A stretch of 64,000 nucleotides of DNA, taken from the NCBI RefSeq assembly GCF_024323335.1, contig NC_066581.1, forward strand, positions 351,415,896-351,479,895, read 5' to 3'. The translations under genes and the position numbers were made by a program. The stretch's first letter is position 1; every line of letters starts with the position of its first letter. The stretch comes from Lathyrus oleraceus (taxonomy: Eukaryota; Streptophyta; Magnoliopsida; Fabales; Fabaceae). Positions 44,605 to 56,388 of the stretch are shown in pieces. Below the pieces are notes generated by a model. That model saw nothing but the letters and a program-made list of their open reading frames with translations. It ran no database searches and was not told the DNA's origin.

Positions 44605-47551
44605 GTTGATTCTAAAACCCATTGAACATAATGATCCAACGCCATCTTCCAATTTTGAATTCCCTGTATTCGAGGCAGAGGAAGATGATGTTGAAGGGAT
44701 CCCTGACGAGATTACACGTCTCCTTGAGCACGAGAAGAAGATCATTCAGCCGCACCTCGAAGATCTGGAAACAGTCAACTTGGGGTCTAAAGATTGTGTT
44801 CGTATGGTAAAGATTGGGGCACTTCTTGAAGAGTCTGTCAAGAATGGGTTGATCAGTTTGCTACGAGAATATTCTGATATCTTTGCTTGGTCGTATGAAG
44901 ACATGTCGGGTTTAGATACAGATATTGTGCAACATTTCCTGCCTTTGAAGCCTGAGTGCGTGCCTGTGAAGCAGGAGCTCAGAAGAACTCATCCAGATAT
45001 GGTAGTGAAGATCAAAGAGGAAGTTCAGAAGCAAATTGATGCGGAGTTTCTGGTGACTTCTACATATCCTCAATGGGTGGCCAATATTGTGCCTGTGCCT
45101 AAGAAAGACGGAAAAGTCCGTATGTGTGTTGATTATAGAGATTTGAATAAGGCTAGTCCGAAAGATGATTTCCCTCTACCACACATTGATATGTTGGTAG
45201 ACAATACAGCTAAATTCAAAGTCTTTTCGTTTATGGACGGATTTTCCGGATATAATCAAATCAAGATGGCACCCGAAGATATGGAGAAGACAACATTCAT
45301 CACACCTTGGGGAACATTCTGTTATCGAGTGATGCCCTTCGGTTTGAAGAACGCCGGAGCCACGTATCAACGTGCTATGACTACCTTGTTTCATGACATG
45401 ATGCACAAGGAGATAGAGGTCTATGTTGATGATATGATTGCTAAGTCCCGAACGGAAGATGAACATGTTGAGCATTTGTTGAAGCTTTTTCAGCGTCTGA
45501 GGAAGTACAAACTTTGTCTGAATCCGAACAAATGTACATTTGGAGTCCGTTCTGGCAAGTTATTGGGTTTTGTTGTCAGCGAGAGAGGTATTGAGGTTGA
45601 TCCTGCCAAGGTCAAAGCAATACAAGAGATGCCTGCACCCAAAACTGAAAAGCAAGTCCGAGGTTTTCTTGGCCGCTTGAACTACATTTCCAGATTTATA
45701 TCCCACATGACTGCCACATGTACGCCGATATTCAAGCTCCTCCGGAAAGATCAGTCTCATGATTGGACCGAGGATTGCCAGAAAGCTTTCGACAGTATCA
45801 AAGAGTATCTGTCTGAACCTCTGATCTTGTCTCCGCCTGTAGAAGGAAGACCTCTGATTATGTATTTGACTGTTCTTGAAGACTCCATGGGTTGTGTACT
45901 CGGTCAGCAAGACGAATCAGGGAAGAAAGAATCTGCTATCTACTACCTCAGTAAGAAGTTTACTGATTGTGATTCTCGATACTCTATGCTTGAGAAGACG
46001 TGTTGTGCTTTGGCTTTGGCTGCTAAGCGTTTGCGCCAGTACATGATAAGTCATACAACTTAGTTGATATCCAGAATGGATCCAATCAAGTATATCTTCG
46101 AGAAGCCTGTTTTAACTGGGAGGATTGCCCGTTGGCAGATGTTGTTGTCTGAGTATGATATCGAGTATAGAGCTCAGAAAGCTATCAAAGGTAGTATCTT
46201 GGCTGACCATTTAGCACACCAGCCTATTGAAGATCATCAGTCTGTTCAGTACGACTTCCCAGACGAGGAGATTCTGTATTTGAAAATGAAAGATTGTGAT
46301 GAGCCTACACTTGATGAGGGTCCGGAACCTGGTTCCAGATGGACAATGGTGTTTGATGGCGCTGTAAATCAGTACGGAAATGGTATTGGGGCAGTAATCA
46401 TTACTCCTCAGGGCACACATATTCCGTTTACAGCAAGGCTAACTTTCAAATGCACGAATAATATGGCTGAATATGAGGCCTGTATTATGGGATTAGAAGA
46501 ATGTATTGATTTGAGGATCAAGCATCTTGATGTGTATGGTGATTCAGCCCTAGTTGTCCATCAGATCAAGGGTGAATGGGAGACGAATCAGCCGGGTCTC
46601 ATTCCGTATAGAGATTATGCGAGGAGGATTTCAACGTTCTTTACAGAAGTTGACTTTCATCATATTCCTCGAGAGGATAATCGGATGGCAGATGCGCTTG
46701 CTACGCTTGCTTCAATGATTGTAGTCAAGTATTGGAATGAAGTTCCCAATATTACTGTGATGCGCTTGGATAGACCAGCTCACGTGTTTGCAGTGGAAGA
46801 AGTACATGATGACAAGCCTTGGTATATTGATATCAAGAATTTCCTTCAGAACCATGTCTACCCGCCTGGGGCATCTGTGAAAGATAGGAAAACTTTGAGA
46901 AGGTTGTCAGGCAATTTCTACCTCAGTGGTGAAGTGTTGTACAAGAGAAATTTTGATATGGTTTTGCTCATATGCGTGGATAGACACGAAGCAAACCTGT
47001 TGATGACTGAGGTCCATGAGGGTTCATTTGGTACTCATTTCAATGGACATGCCATGGCTAGAAAGATGTTGAGAGCAGGCTACTATTGGCTGACAATGGA
47101 GTCTGACTGCTGCAAATATGTGAAGAAATGCCACAAGTGTCAGATTTATGCAGATAAGATTCATATTCCTCCGACACTTCTGAATGTGATTTCATCACCA
47201 TGGCCTTTCTCTATGTGGGGAATCGACATGATCAGCATGATTGAACCGAAAGCGTCCAACGGACACAGGTTTATTCTCGTAGCAATTGATTATTTCACCA
47301 AATGGGTTGAAGCCGCATCGTATGCGAATGTGACCAGGCAGGTGGTCGTGAAGTTTATCAAGAATCAGCTGATTTGCCGTTATGGTGTGCCAGATAAGAT
47401 CATTACTGATAATGGATCTAATCTGAATAATAAGATGATGGATGAGTTGTGCGCTGAGTTCAAGATTGCACACCATAATTCTTCTCCCTACAAACCAAAG
47501 ATGAATGGGGCTGTTGAAGCTGCTAATAAGAATATCAAGAAGATTATCTAG
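44605..47551 (+). pseudogene. Ogre RT, RNase H, second RNase H and integrase core; two nonsense codons
   Basis: First part, 44,605-46,063: the RT domain with VPKKDGKVRMCVDYRDLNKA, FMDGFSGYNQIKMAPEDMEK, MPFGLKNAGATYQRAM and the catalytic YVDD in EVYVDDMIAKSR (residues about 271-276), then the Ty3-type RNase H (LGRLNYISRFI onward). It stops at TAG 46,061-46,063 within RNase H. Second part, 46,064-47,551: the end of that RNase H, a second, archaeal-type RNase H (WTMVFDGAVNQYGNGIGAVI, NMAEYEACIMGLEE, YGDSALVVHQIKG, DNRMADALATLASM), and integrase with its HHCC region (HEGSFGTHFN to CHKCQIYAD) and catalytic Asp, Asp, Glu in WGIDMISM, IITDNGSNLN and GAVEAANKNI. TAG at 47,549-47,551 ends it. All catalytic residues are present; only the stops break it. 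Confidence 0.92.
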
Positions 47552-48067
47552 AAGATGGTTGTTACGTACAAAGATTGGCATGAGATGCTGCCATTTGCTT
47601 TGCATGGTTATCGTACATCTGTCCGCACTTCAACAGGGGCAACCCCTTTCTCTCTTGTTTACGGCATGGAGGCTGTTCTCCCAGTAGAGGTGGAGATCCC
47701 ATCAATGAGAGTCTTGATGGAAGCCAAGTTGACTGATGCTGAATGGGTTCAGAGTCGCTATGACCAGCTGAATTTGATTGAAGAGAAGAGATTAACTGAC
47801 ATGTGCCATGGTCAGTTATATCAGCAGAGAATGAAGAAAGCATTCGATAAGAAGGTCAAGCCTCGTGTGTTCCAAGAAGGTGACCTCGTGCTCAAGAAAG
47901 TCTTGTCTTTCGCGCCCGATTCCAGGGGCAAGTGGACTCCAAACTACGAAGGTTCATATGTTGTAAAGAAAGCCTTTTCAGGCGGAGCTTTGATGCTTAC
48001 AACAATGGATGGGGAGGATTTCACTCGTCCTGTGAATTCAGATGCAGTCAAGAAATACTTTGCCTAA
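47552..48067 (+). pseudogene. Ogre integrase C-terminal part
   Basis: 170 residues in frame with the preceding part after one stop: WHEMLPFALHGYRTSVRTST, ATPFSLVYGMEAVLPVEVEI, LIEEKRLTDMCHGQLYQQRM and PRVFQEGDLVLKKVL, ending GKWTPNYEGSYVVKKAF and RPVNSDAVKKYF. This is the usual Ty3 integrase C-terminus without a chromodomain. TAA at 48,065 is a natural end. Confidence 0.9.
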
Positions 48068-48194
48068 AAAAAAGAGTATATAAAAGAAAAACAGAATAGC
48101 TCGCTAAGTTGAAGACCCGAAAGGGCGGCTTAGGCAAAAATGAGCGTCTCGGTGGAAAACCCGAAAGGGTGATCCAGGCAAAAGTTAGAGATAT
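48068..48194 (+). other. Start of Ogre 3' untranslated region, with a two-copy repeat
   Basis: GACCCGAAAGGGCGGCTTAGGCAAAAATGAG (about 48,113) and AACCCGAAAGGGTGATCCAGGCAAAAGTTAG (about 48,158) form a direct repeat, typical for the sequence after Ogre integrase. The related GGCAATCTAGGCAAAATTAGGGAT at about 56,440 lies on the other side of the CACTA element. Confidence 0.7.
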
Positions 48195-48234
48195 GTGTAA
48201 ATATAAAAATAACTCATAAGTTAGAAATACATAC

Positions 48235-51226
48235 ATCGGTGGGAATCTTTAATTGGCCCAAAGCAAGAGTATCTCGCATAAACCTCAACATGAAATACCC
48301 GCAATCTATTTGATTACGTTGTTGAGGACACTACATATGAAAAAAAAAATATGGATTATAAATCCTAAGTTTTATCAAGTGTCATCACTAATATAATAAA
48401 AAATGTGGTAATTAAAAATATACCGCCACTTTAATCCATGTAATGGAGTTGGCGCCCCTCCTTGAGGTTTGGATAACTCGTTGGGCCCGAAAAGCTTGTA
48501 GGACGCTACTAAAATAAAAATGAAGCAATTAGAACAATTCACATAAACTAAGAAAAATTTTGAACATTCTCACTTACGTGTCAATTAGGACCTTCATATC
48601 CGGGTATGTTGTCCAATCATTTCCTAACGAGTCAAGATAATACACAATTTCTCGGATAGGATTGATTGCGAGCAACAACCAATGTCCACTGTAATGATTA
48701 GGCAAATGTTAGATGGTAACTTGGAAAATAATTATAATAGATGAATTTAGAATGAAATGCTAACCCGGTATTAAACGGTATAAAAAACAACTTCTCTGCA
48801 TCTTTATTGTCCATGAGGATCCGAAGAACGTACTCCGTCACGGTATCCGGTCTATTTAAGATTAAAACTAAGTTGACGGTCGCGGGTGCTAAGAATCCGA
48901 ATGACACGTCCAAACCATTGGGGCGCATCAATTTGTCATACAAAAACCTAATATAAAAACATCATTAACACCTCTTTTGAAACATAAAGTAAACCGGATT
49001 AACATAAAGTAAACATCATTAACATAAGTTGTTTAATTAATAAAACAAAGTAGACCGGATTTACCTAATATATGTATTGACAACGTTGACGCCGATTTCT
49101 TCATGACTAAAAACTTGCATGAAGTCTTCATTACCAATCATTTGGTCGTAATCAAAGCCGAAAATCCCTACCTCCATATGTAGGGTCCGAACACCTCCGG
49201 TCGGTATATCGGTCATCTCTAGAAATGTCCTGAGGCACGACCTATACTTGGTGGTAGTTTTTTTCCTAGCTACGGTCTTCTTAGCACCAGAACTTTTTAC
49301 CCGTGCGGAGGCGTTGCTAACCTCCTTTTTTTGTTGTGCGGAGGCATTGCTAACCTCATTTTCTTGAAGCTACATGTCATATAAATAGTTAGATCAAATT
49401 AAGAATGTAACAACTTCCATGAATATATGTCATATAATTGTATATTACCTCTTTTCTTGAAACCGTGGACTCGGTATGCCGTGGAATCGCATTATCTTTT
49501 GATTTGGATTTTGTGGGAGTCTATTTAACATAACCAAGGAAAATATGTAAGTAAAATTTTAAGCATAAATTTTAAACTTTGAATATACACATTAAAGTTA
49601 ACATAAGTTTTAAGCATACCTCATATCCTACGCATATGAGGTTTGTCGGCCATGCAACAAACGAACCTATTGCTTCGTGCACCGTTGTTGCATCCGAATC
49701 ATCGCTAGGATATGGTAATGCTGCATTCGGCTCAACTGCAATATCAACTGATACCTTCAAACATCCAGCAGGGAGCTCTCTAGTGTGGAGTAATACTCCG
49801 CTAACGTTATGCACTTTTCCCTTGCCAACCATCCGATAGTATGGTGACGACAAATACAGCTGACAATGGGAAATGCCCTAAAACCAATAATAACAAGAAA
49901 TCGTTAATGTGTATATATGTCAAATACATAATTTAAGCAAATAGTTCAATTTAAGACAATTATATGTAATTACCTCTGGAATGTTCGGCTGAAAGGTACA
50001 GTTGATACTGTTTTTGTCCGAAGCATCTCTGTATACTGTTGAGGCGCTAGCCTCTCTTTCTCTCCTCAATGCATCAAGCTCAGCTTGCATGGCTTCCAAT
50101 CTTGCATGAAGCTCCCGATTACTAGGAGCCTTTCCTTTTTTAATACTCAGGGAGGTCGGAGTGACTCCAAATCCCTTACCCCTCACCCGACCAGAATACT
50201 CAGGGACATCTAATGCCCGACTAAGTATGCCCTTAGTATCATCGGGAGATAAAGACTGAGATAGCTCCTCCTGAAAAATCAGATGAATACCGTATACTTG
50301 TCAAATATTTGTGTATAAAAATGTTATTCAATTAATGAAAAAATGTTATACTTACACATTTCTGGTATACGTGTAAAACTTCTTCTTGAGGAACTCCAGA
50401 TTTGCCCACACGGGCTTCCTTCCACAAAACATGTGCAGGAAGAGATGTTTCTGAACTTTCCTCCTTCTGCAGCTACACATTAAGTCATACAATTTGATCA
50501 GATAAAACTAATATATGATGAACAAATTTGTTATCGCAATTTATAAATACTTACCATGGATTGTTCTAAGCGTCCATATCCGACACGTCCTTTTCGGTAC
50601 AGATATGCGGGACTTGATGCTCTTTCCCGATTTGTAGCACTTATTCTTTGAAAAACCGGGTCTTGTCTTTTGGATTTGAAAGCTTCCCATTCTTCAGCCG
50701 ATATCAAACTTTCATATTTTTTAGGAAGCTCCGCATCCACAAAATTACCATCCGCATCCTTAAGGAACTTGGATGATAAAAATGTCTGAAACCCTCTTAG
50801 AAGCTTTCCGGCCAATTTCATACAAAAACCTCTTCTTTCTTCTTCGATGTTAAAACATCGCTAAGAAAAATATACAGATTGATAGTTAGTATCGGTAATT
50901 GAAAAAACATAATTGATACCGTATAATTAAGGGCCAAATGATTGTACCTTTATCTCACTCCAAATTTTTTCTTTGGACTCATTCAGCTCTTTGTTTCTCC
51001 AATCATCACATGTAATGGGAATTTCATTCCTTACTAGTGCACTGATAAAACTAGTTAAGGTATGCCCATTAGGTTCTATAAGCTGTCCCTGGTTGTTCCA
51101 ATAGACATCTAGTATGATGCCTCGAGATCTTCCTTGGACCACCCTTCTCATTACTGTGATGCCTCTTCGAATTTCTTCTTCCGCGGATACTTTTTTACTA
51201 ACTTCCTCATGTTGGTCATCAGCCAT
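48235..51226 (-). CDS. CACTA second gene: En/Spm-type protein with C-terminal Ulp1/C48 protease domain, eleven visible exons, 3' end lost
   Basis: Exons on the - strand, each with GT/AG borders and matching phases: 51,226-50,948; 50,860-50,555; 50,472-50,356; 50,270-49,974; 49,877-49,620; 49,520-49,449; 49,369-49,065; 48,947-48,765; 48,688-48,578; 48,508-48,424; 48,330-48,235. ATG at 51,226 opens MADDQHEEVSKK. Exons 1-3 hold the plant transposase (Ptta/En/Spm) region: RGIILDVYWNNQGQLIEPNG, WEAFKSKRQDPVFQRISATN. Exon 4 has a coiled coil (SNRELHARLEAMQAELDALR). Exons 8-11 form a C48 cysteine protease fold with His in GGHWLLLAINP, Asp in YYLDSLGNDW, and Gln and Cys in CPQQRNQIDCGYF. No stop interrupts the model. 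The last exon and true stop are missing with the left end. The role is unproven; the N-terminal region probably binds element ends. Confidence 0.8.
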
Positions 51227-51449
51227 GTCTAACCTGTAATAAACCAAGGAAACCATCAAATATCAAATATAACTTATAATCAAAGCAATTGAAAACAAAA
51301 AAATAAAGAAATCATGCATTATCAGATATAACTTATAATCAAAGCAATTGAAAACAAAAATATAATGAAATCATGCATTATCACATATAACTTATAATCA
51401 AAACAATTGAAAAAAAAATAAAGAAACCATGGATAATTTACCTAAGTCA

Positions 51450-54400
51450 CTAACATCTCTTTCTTTTCTTTGTTGGAATATTAATCACTTGTTTCTTAGC
51501 AATGCGTACGGATGAATTGATCCAAATTCCCTCATTATGATCGTTTCTTATATATGACTCATCCGGTATAAGATCCTCAACTTCATCATTTCTATTCAAC
51601 TCATTCCGTCTAATGCATGACTCATTCTCAACATCAATATCACATTGATCGACACCGCTATCATCAGTCACTTTGTTAGAGAAAAGCACTATAGACCATT
51701 TTGTACTCTTCGGGTCATTCACATAGAACACTTGTTTAGCTTGAGATGCTAGAATAAAAGGTTCATCTTTGTACCCCACCCTAGTAAGATCAACTTGCAA
51801 AAATCCAGACTTATCCATTCGTATGCCACTACTATTCACCCACTTGCAACCAAAGATGGGAATCTGAAACTTCTCGTAATCAAACACCCAAATGTGCTCA
51901 ATAACTCCAAAATATGACAAATTTGCATATTTGGGGTTTAAGTCCTTCATACTTGATATATGCATTGCTTCAGCTAGCACGGTGACACCACTATTTTGCA
52001 TAGTACTCTTATCATCTTGTTCTTTGGTATAAAATGTGTATTCATTAATTGAATATGCGCTATGAGAAAACACATGCAAACTTGGACCATCTGCCAAACA
52101 TCTCAACATTTCTGTTACCGAAGAAGGATCTGAAGAGCGCTTCAAATAAATATGATCCTTCAACCATTGTATGAAACTTTGATTGTGTTCTATAACTATC
52201 CAATTTTAATTTCTATTCGGATTTAACCTTCGGAGTACATCCTTGTGCATTTCAACATATGGCTCAACCTCATTATTATTGTGCAGAACATACAAATGAA
52301 CTTGATCCCGTTCATCCCTTGATATTGTCACAATTTTATTCCCAATTAATTTTTTACCTTCCATTTTGTCGAAAATCTGAGCTCTGGGGAGTCCAATCGA
52401 TTGAACGTTAGACAAATATTCAGTACAAAACTCAACAGCTTCTTCAACAATGTATCGTTCAACAATACAACCCTCTGGTCGACTTCGGGATTTCACGTAC
52501 CCTTTTAATATTTTCATATACCGTTCAGCAGGGTACATCCATCTCATATAAGCTGGTCCACACAACTGTGTCTCTTTCACAAGATGAACAACTAAATGAA
52601 CCATTATGTCAAAAAAAGACGGAGGAAAATACATTTCAAGCTCACACAAGGTAATTACAATCTCTTTTTGTAGTGTTGGTAAGATCTCGGGATCGATCAC
52701 CTTACTACAAATTGACCTAAAGAAAAAACACAATTTAGTTATGGCACTTCTTACTTTTTCTGGCAAAATAGAACGTATACCTATCGGTAGAAAATGTTCC
52801 ATTATAACATGGCAATCATGTGTCTTCAAATTCTTCAACTTGAGGTCTTTCATAGAAACAAGTCTTCTGATATCAGATGAGTATCCTTCTGGAACCTTAA
52901 CTTCACTCAGAGACTTACACAAATTTTTTTTCTCCTTTCTAGATAAAGTAAAAGCAGCAGGTGGTAGATATGTTCGTCTTCCTTTCTTCACGGGTGCTAA
53001 TTCAGTTCTCATTCCCATTTTTAACATGTCCTCCCTTGCTTTAAGGCCATCCTTAGACTTGCCTTTTATATTGAGTAATGTACCGATAACACTTTCAAAT
53101 ACGTTTTTTTCAATATGCATAACATCGAGAAAATGTCTCACGTACAAAGACTTCCAATATGGCAATTCAAAAAATATCGACCTTTTCTTCCACCCACCTT
53201 TCACAATCTTATGTGCAAAAGGCTTTCCAAACTCAGTACGCACATCTTTCACCTTTTCAAAAACTTGTTCACCTGACAATGCGGGTGGAGCTCTATGATG
53301 TTCGGTGTCTCCATTGAATGCTTTTCTCCACCCACGGTAGTGATGTTTAGAATGTAAGAATCTACGATGACCGAGAAACACATTCTTCTGGCAAAGTTCC
53401 AATCGAATCGTATCGGTTCCGTCTTCACAAACAGGACACGCACGTTGACCTTTAATGCTATACCCAGATAGATTCCCGTATGCTGGAAAATCATTAATTG
53501 TGCCAAACAACATCGCCCTCAAATTGAAACTTTCTTTCCTATATCCATCATAAACCTCCACACCGTTCTCCCACAAAATCTTTAAATCTTCGATCAGAGG
53601 TGTCAAGTATACGTCTATGTCATTCCCTGGTTGTTTAGGCCCAAAGATTAACATAGATAACATCATGTACTTACGCTTCATACATAGCCACGGAGGTAGG
53701 TTATAAATCATAAGAATCACAGGCCATGTGGTATGTGAGATACTTTGAAGACCATGTGGGTTCATTCCATCAGTAGATAATGCCAATCGAAGGTTTCTTG
53801 CTTCTGATCCAAACTCAGGATAATCATTATCAATCTTCGACCACTGTGGTGAATCAGCCGGATGCCGATACTTTCCATCAATAATTCTTTCATCTGCATG
53901 CCAAGTAAGATGTCTTGCATCGGTTTCACTACGAAACATGCGCCTAAATCTCGGAATTATCGGAAAATACCATAAGACTTTTGCGGGAGATAATCTTTTC
54001 TTATATCGAGACAAACCGCATTTAGGGCACTCAGTTAACATTGCATATTCGTTACGAAACAAAATGCAATCGTTAGGACAAGCATGTATCTTATCATAGC
54101 TCATGCCAATAGAGCACAACATTTTTTTTGCCTCATAGGTTCGATTAGGAAGAACATTATCATCCGGTAGCATTTCTCTCATAAGGGCCAACAACTCTGT
54201 GAAACTTTTATCCGACCATCCATTGCCCGCCTTTAAGTTGTACAACTTTAATACCGCAGAAAGTCTTGAGAATTTAGTGCAACCTTTGTACAACGGTTTC
54301 TCTGCATCGCTTACCATCCTCTCAAACATTTCAGGACAATCATGAAGATCTTCTTCCAGTGCTTCTACAATCTCTTCAACTCGATCACAATCGTATGTTT

Positions 54401-54695
54401 CCGTGTCTTTGTCGTATGAAGCATAGGTCGTATTACTTTTTCCACTCGATTCAACATTCTCGTTAATTTTCTCACCATGAAATATCCAACACTGATAACT
54501 TTGATCAATTCCATGCCTCAGCAAATGCGATTTCAATCCATGTGCGTCAACCTTACCAATATAACAACAACGCAAGCAAGGACAATGCATTCGTCTGGGG
54601 TTTTCAGCGTGTTGAACAGCATACTTAACGAATTCCAAAACCCCACTCTCGTGCTCTTTGGTCATTCGATCGGCACAGATCCATGTTTTATCCAT
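51450..54695 (-). pseudogene. CACTA transposase, TNP2 type, one nonsense codon
   Basis: About 1,080 codons on the - strand from ATG 54,695, preferred over the upstream ATG at 54,722 because MDKTWICADRM starts the transposase-associated domain and a splice-acceptor-like AGTAG lies just before it. Domains: transposase-associated Cys/His region (residues about 1-75, HCPCLRCCYIGKVDAHGLKS), transposase family TNP2 (about 255-425, LTWHADERIIDGKYRHPADS, ACPVCEDGTD), DUF4218 (about 625-755, MYFPPSFFDIMVHLVVHLVK) and DUF4216 (about 920-1000, EPFILASQAKQVFYVNDP). The C-terminus is basic (KKRKRC), possibly a nuclear signal. TAA at 52,206-52,208 interrupts the frame between DUF4218 and DUF4216; reading continues in the same frame on both sides. 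TNP2 is the catalytic transposase of CACTA elements. Confidence 0.88.
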
Positions 54696-55980
54696 GGTTT
54701 TCCTACTTATTAAAGTAAACAATTAATCCAGACGAAAATACATAACTATAACCAAAAAAGCATTCCAAATCCATTCTGATTTCACTTTCCTCATTGGTCA
54801 GTTACGGCCAGTTGCTGAGATTTTATGTACATGGTATAAACATAAATTGAATTCTAATTTAAAAATAAAAAAACATAATAGCAGGATGACCGATGTCCTA
54901 CTATGGCATTTTGGGATCGGCCGCTATCTAGAATGGATAACATTTTGTAGCAAGGCAACTAAGTTTTAAAGCTTACAAGAAGAGAAAAGGAAATTATATT
55001 TGTTTTTTGGTCAAGGGAAAGTGAAGAAGAATGAATCAAAGATACCAGGAATTGAAGGCTTTTGGGCTAACACAGTTTTCTCTAACTCAGTTTGCCAAAA
55101 CTGTGCTTTGTATGAAGGTTTTAGAAGTTAAAGAGATAATAAGACAACCCAAAAACAAAAATAAAGTCATAAGACCATAACCATACCCCATAACCAAGAG
55201 GCCCAAAAAATGGATGGAAGAGATTTTAGGGAAGATCAACAACTGGTTAATGATCAACATGTGAGAGTAAGTAGCTGGTGAACACTCTTGTGGGAATCAT
55301 CTATCAATAGCTAATATAGTAGGATTCCCACAGCTTGTGTTCTTGTTTCCCTTAACAAAAAATGTTGGCATCATTAGTATTATGTTGGGGATGGAGATTA
55401 TTTTCTTAGCAAAATTAGCGAAACAAAGACAACTTTCTAGGCCAGTTTAGCATTTATGTTAACATTGATCATGGCTCAGTCTAATTGTACAGGAAACAGA
55501 GCAACTTGTAGCCTTGTTGAAACTTGAATGTCATAAAAATAGAAACATGTTCAGCTAAAAACCAAGACAACCAAACTCATTGTGACATTTCAACAAACAC
55601 CTTGTTTGCAAAATCAAAGCATATACCAAAAGAATAGCTAACTCAAGAAACATCAAAACCACATGAAACACTATCAAGAGAAACAATTCAAGCAGAACAA
55701 TCAGTTGCACGTGAAAAATCTGTATGAGGTTTATGAGGAATTCAGAAATGAATAGAAATTAAAAAAATGAAAGAGAGTTACGATAACAGGAATTCAGAAA
55801 TGAATAGAAATTAAAAAAATGAAAGAGAGTGTATGAGGTTTACCTGACACAGGAAGCTAAAGGAAGAGGGAGAGAGAACGAGAAAGATGCAGCGGTGCTG
55901 CTGATTTTGGCAGAGCTGGATGACGGCGAATCGGCTTGTGTGTGGGTTCTCTGGAGGGAAAACAAAAAGAACTGAGAACG
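54696..55980 (-). other. CACTA 5' region of transposase gene (promoter/leader), no coding frame
   Basis: Non-coding sequence between the transposase start and the subterminal repeats. It contains a 45-bp direct duplication (GAATTCAGAAATGAATAG start, at about 55,738 and 55,791). An untranslated first exon probably lies here, since the coding start directly follows an acceptor-like site, but I cannot define it. Confidence 0.45.
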
Positions 55981-55989
55981 AAAATAGAA

Positions 55990-56388
55990 GTCTGAAATTT
56001 AATTTTAATTAGACCTTAGACAGCGCTTTTGTGGAAAGCGCTTTCTAAGATATGCCTTAGACAGCGCTTTCCAAAAGCGCTTTCTAAACCCCCACCTTAG
56101 ACAGCGCTTTTGGTTTTAATTTTTTTTTTAATTGAAAGACTTTAAACAGCGCTTTCTCAAAAGCGCTGACTAAGGTCTATATTTAAAAGCGCTTTCTAAA
56201 AGCGCTGTCTAAGGGGGGGTCTTAGACAGCGCTTTCTAAAAGCGCTGTCTAAGACCCCCCCTTAGACAGCGCTTTCATTATTTTTTTAGAACATTTTCCG
56301 TGTTTTATTTTTATTTTAACCTTAGACAGCGCTTTCTTTTAAAAGCGCTGTCTAAGATGCGCTGTTAAAAAACCTTTTTGGCGTAGTG
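55990..56388. repeat. CACTA right terminus and subterminal repeat array
   Basis: CTTAGACAGCGCTTT-like motifs occur at about 56,014, 56,056, 56,096, 56,221, 56,261 and 56,321. Inverted copies (AGCGCTGTCTAAG) lie at about 56,200, 56,241 and 56,344, with a degenerate one at 56,162. Several face each other as hairpins, for example 56,221-56,254. The terminal CACTACGCCAAAAAGG reads inward from 56,388. Such short subterminal repeats are binding sites for CACTA proteins in well-studied elements. Confidence 0.88.

Larger units (their letters stand above)
48195..56388 (-). mobile_element. CACTA (En/Spm) DNA transposon nested in Ogre, left end missing
   Basis: The element is bounded on the right by TAGTG at 56,384-56,388, reading CACTACGCCAAAAAGG inward on the - strand, followed by subterminal repeats. 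The - strand carries a TNP2-type transposase gene, then a second multi-exon gene with a Ulp1-like protease domain, the known two-gene layout of plant CACTA elements. On the left, Ogre sequence meets the intron after the last visible exon of gene two at about 48,190-48,205. The final exon, left terminus and left subterminal repeats are absent, so the 3-bp target duplication cannot be tested. Ogre 3' sequence resumes at about 56,392. Confidence 0.88.

Noticed and set aside
48329..48333. CACTA sequence as the left terminus of the CACTA transposon
   Set aside because: It is the complement of a splice acceptor plus the first exon bases of the Ulp1 catalytic-Cys exon. Coding sequence continues to its left, and the bases following it do not match the right terminal repeat.
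52606..53298. 230-codon + strand frame as a gene
   Set aside because: It is antisense to the TNP2 transposase, which has clear conserved domains on the - strand.
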